From a bacterium UBP8_UBA6595 (GTDB lineage Bacteria; Margulisbacteria; Marinamargulisbacteria; UBA6595), in assembly GCA_002433595.1 (NCBI GenBank), contig DJIL01000051.1, positions 1 through 5,885 on the forward strand: DNA of 5,885 bases, read 5' to 3'. Positions 5,731 through 5,885 of the stretch are shown here, in pieces. The notes under the pieces were generated by a model that saw nothing but the letters and a program-made list of their open reading frames with translations, did no database searches and was not told the DNA's origin. The translations under genes and the position numbers were made by a program. Position 1 is the stretch's first letter. Each line of letters opens with the position of its first letter.

Positions 5731-5885
5731 GGGCGTTGTCTGAGTCTCTGAATTCAATGGATCGGATAAAGTATGGTTTTTCTTGGCAGACTTTATGCTG
5801 AATGGTTGAGGTGATTTCAAGGATAAAGCCCATCGTCAAAAACAAGGTGCTAATCACAAGGCCAATGAGCCCTCCTAAAAATAAC
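5726..5885 (-). CDS. Membrane protein of unknown function, C-terminal end (partial)
   Basis: On the - strand a frame is open from the window edge (5884) for 52 codons and ends in TAA at 5728-5726. The first visible part is strongly hydrophobic (LFLGGLIGLVISTLFLTMGF, then ILEI) and looks like a membrane helix. The next 28 residues are polar (starting TSTIQHKVCQEK, ending EFRDSDNAR) and look like a short soluble tail. The start lies outside the window. AGGAGG in the - strand near 5875-5870 resembles a ribosome site, but it encodes Gly-Gly of the helix and no ATG follows at the right distance, so I do not take it as a start. A G-rich last helix ending in a short tail is reminiscent of Wzz/chain-length-determinant C termini, but this is weak. 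Family unknown. The helix-then-tail pattern and exact abutment with epsilon support a real gene. Confidence 0.6.
   Translation of the reverse strand, partial: LFLGGLIGLVISTLFLTMGFILEITSTIQHKVCQEKPYFIRSIEFRDSDNAR

Overview
The window is almost entirely one bacterial F-type (F1Fo) ATP synthase operon on the + strand, entered inside its membrane part and followed to its last gene. The order is: 3' end of a first c-subunit gene, a complete second and different c-subunit gene, then b (atpF), delta (atpH), alpha (atpA), gamma (atpG), beta (atpD) and epsilon (atpC). This is the classical bacterial order; the a-subunit gene (atpB) would be expected just upstream, outside the window. The last 160 bases carry the 3' end of a convergent gene on the - strand for an unrecognised membrane protein. 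No RNA genes, mobile elements or CRISPR arrays are seen, and no stretch over 300 bases lacks a gene.

Region by region: 1-189 c subunit copy 1 (partial at the window edge); 190-236 a short spacer with a possible internal promoter and a very strong Shine-Dalgarno; 237-482 c subunit copy 2; 499-984 b; 981-1517 delta, with a striking 22-base perfect palindrome in its middle; 1533-3041 alpha; 3042-3899 gamma; 3921-5324 beta; 5324-5725 epsilon; 5726-5885 the convergent membrane-protein tail. The genes are packed tightly (4-base overlap b/delta, zero gap alpha/gamma, 1-base overlap beta/epsilon), as expected for a co-translated complex.

The c, a and b subunits form the membrane motor and stator. 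Alpha3-beta3 is the catalytic head, gamma and epsilon are the rotating shaft, and delta joins the head to b. The catalytic machinery looks intact (beta Walker A, catalytic Glu, DELSEED; alpha arginine finger; gamma C-terminal signature), so the enzyme should be functional. The unusual part is the rotor. Two tandem c genes encode proteins about 61% identical over the visible overlap, and both carry a second carboxylate where Na+-type c subunits have Gln, plus a Glu-Thr-Thr ion-site motif. This resembles the two-carboxylate Na+ rotor described for Fusobacterium nucleatum, so Na+ coupling is a reasonable prediction. Copy 1 also has an Asp three residues after the ion-binding Glu, where Gly is usual.

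The organism is a bacterium with moderate-to-low GC and standard stop codons. I cannot place its phylum from these genes by eye; the Na+-type c subunits would fit an anaerobe or a marine/alkaline lifestyle, but that is inference only.
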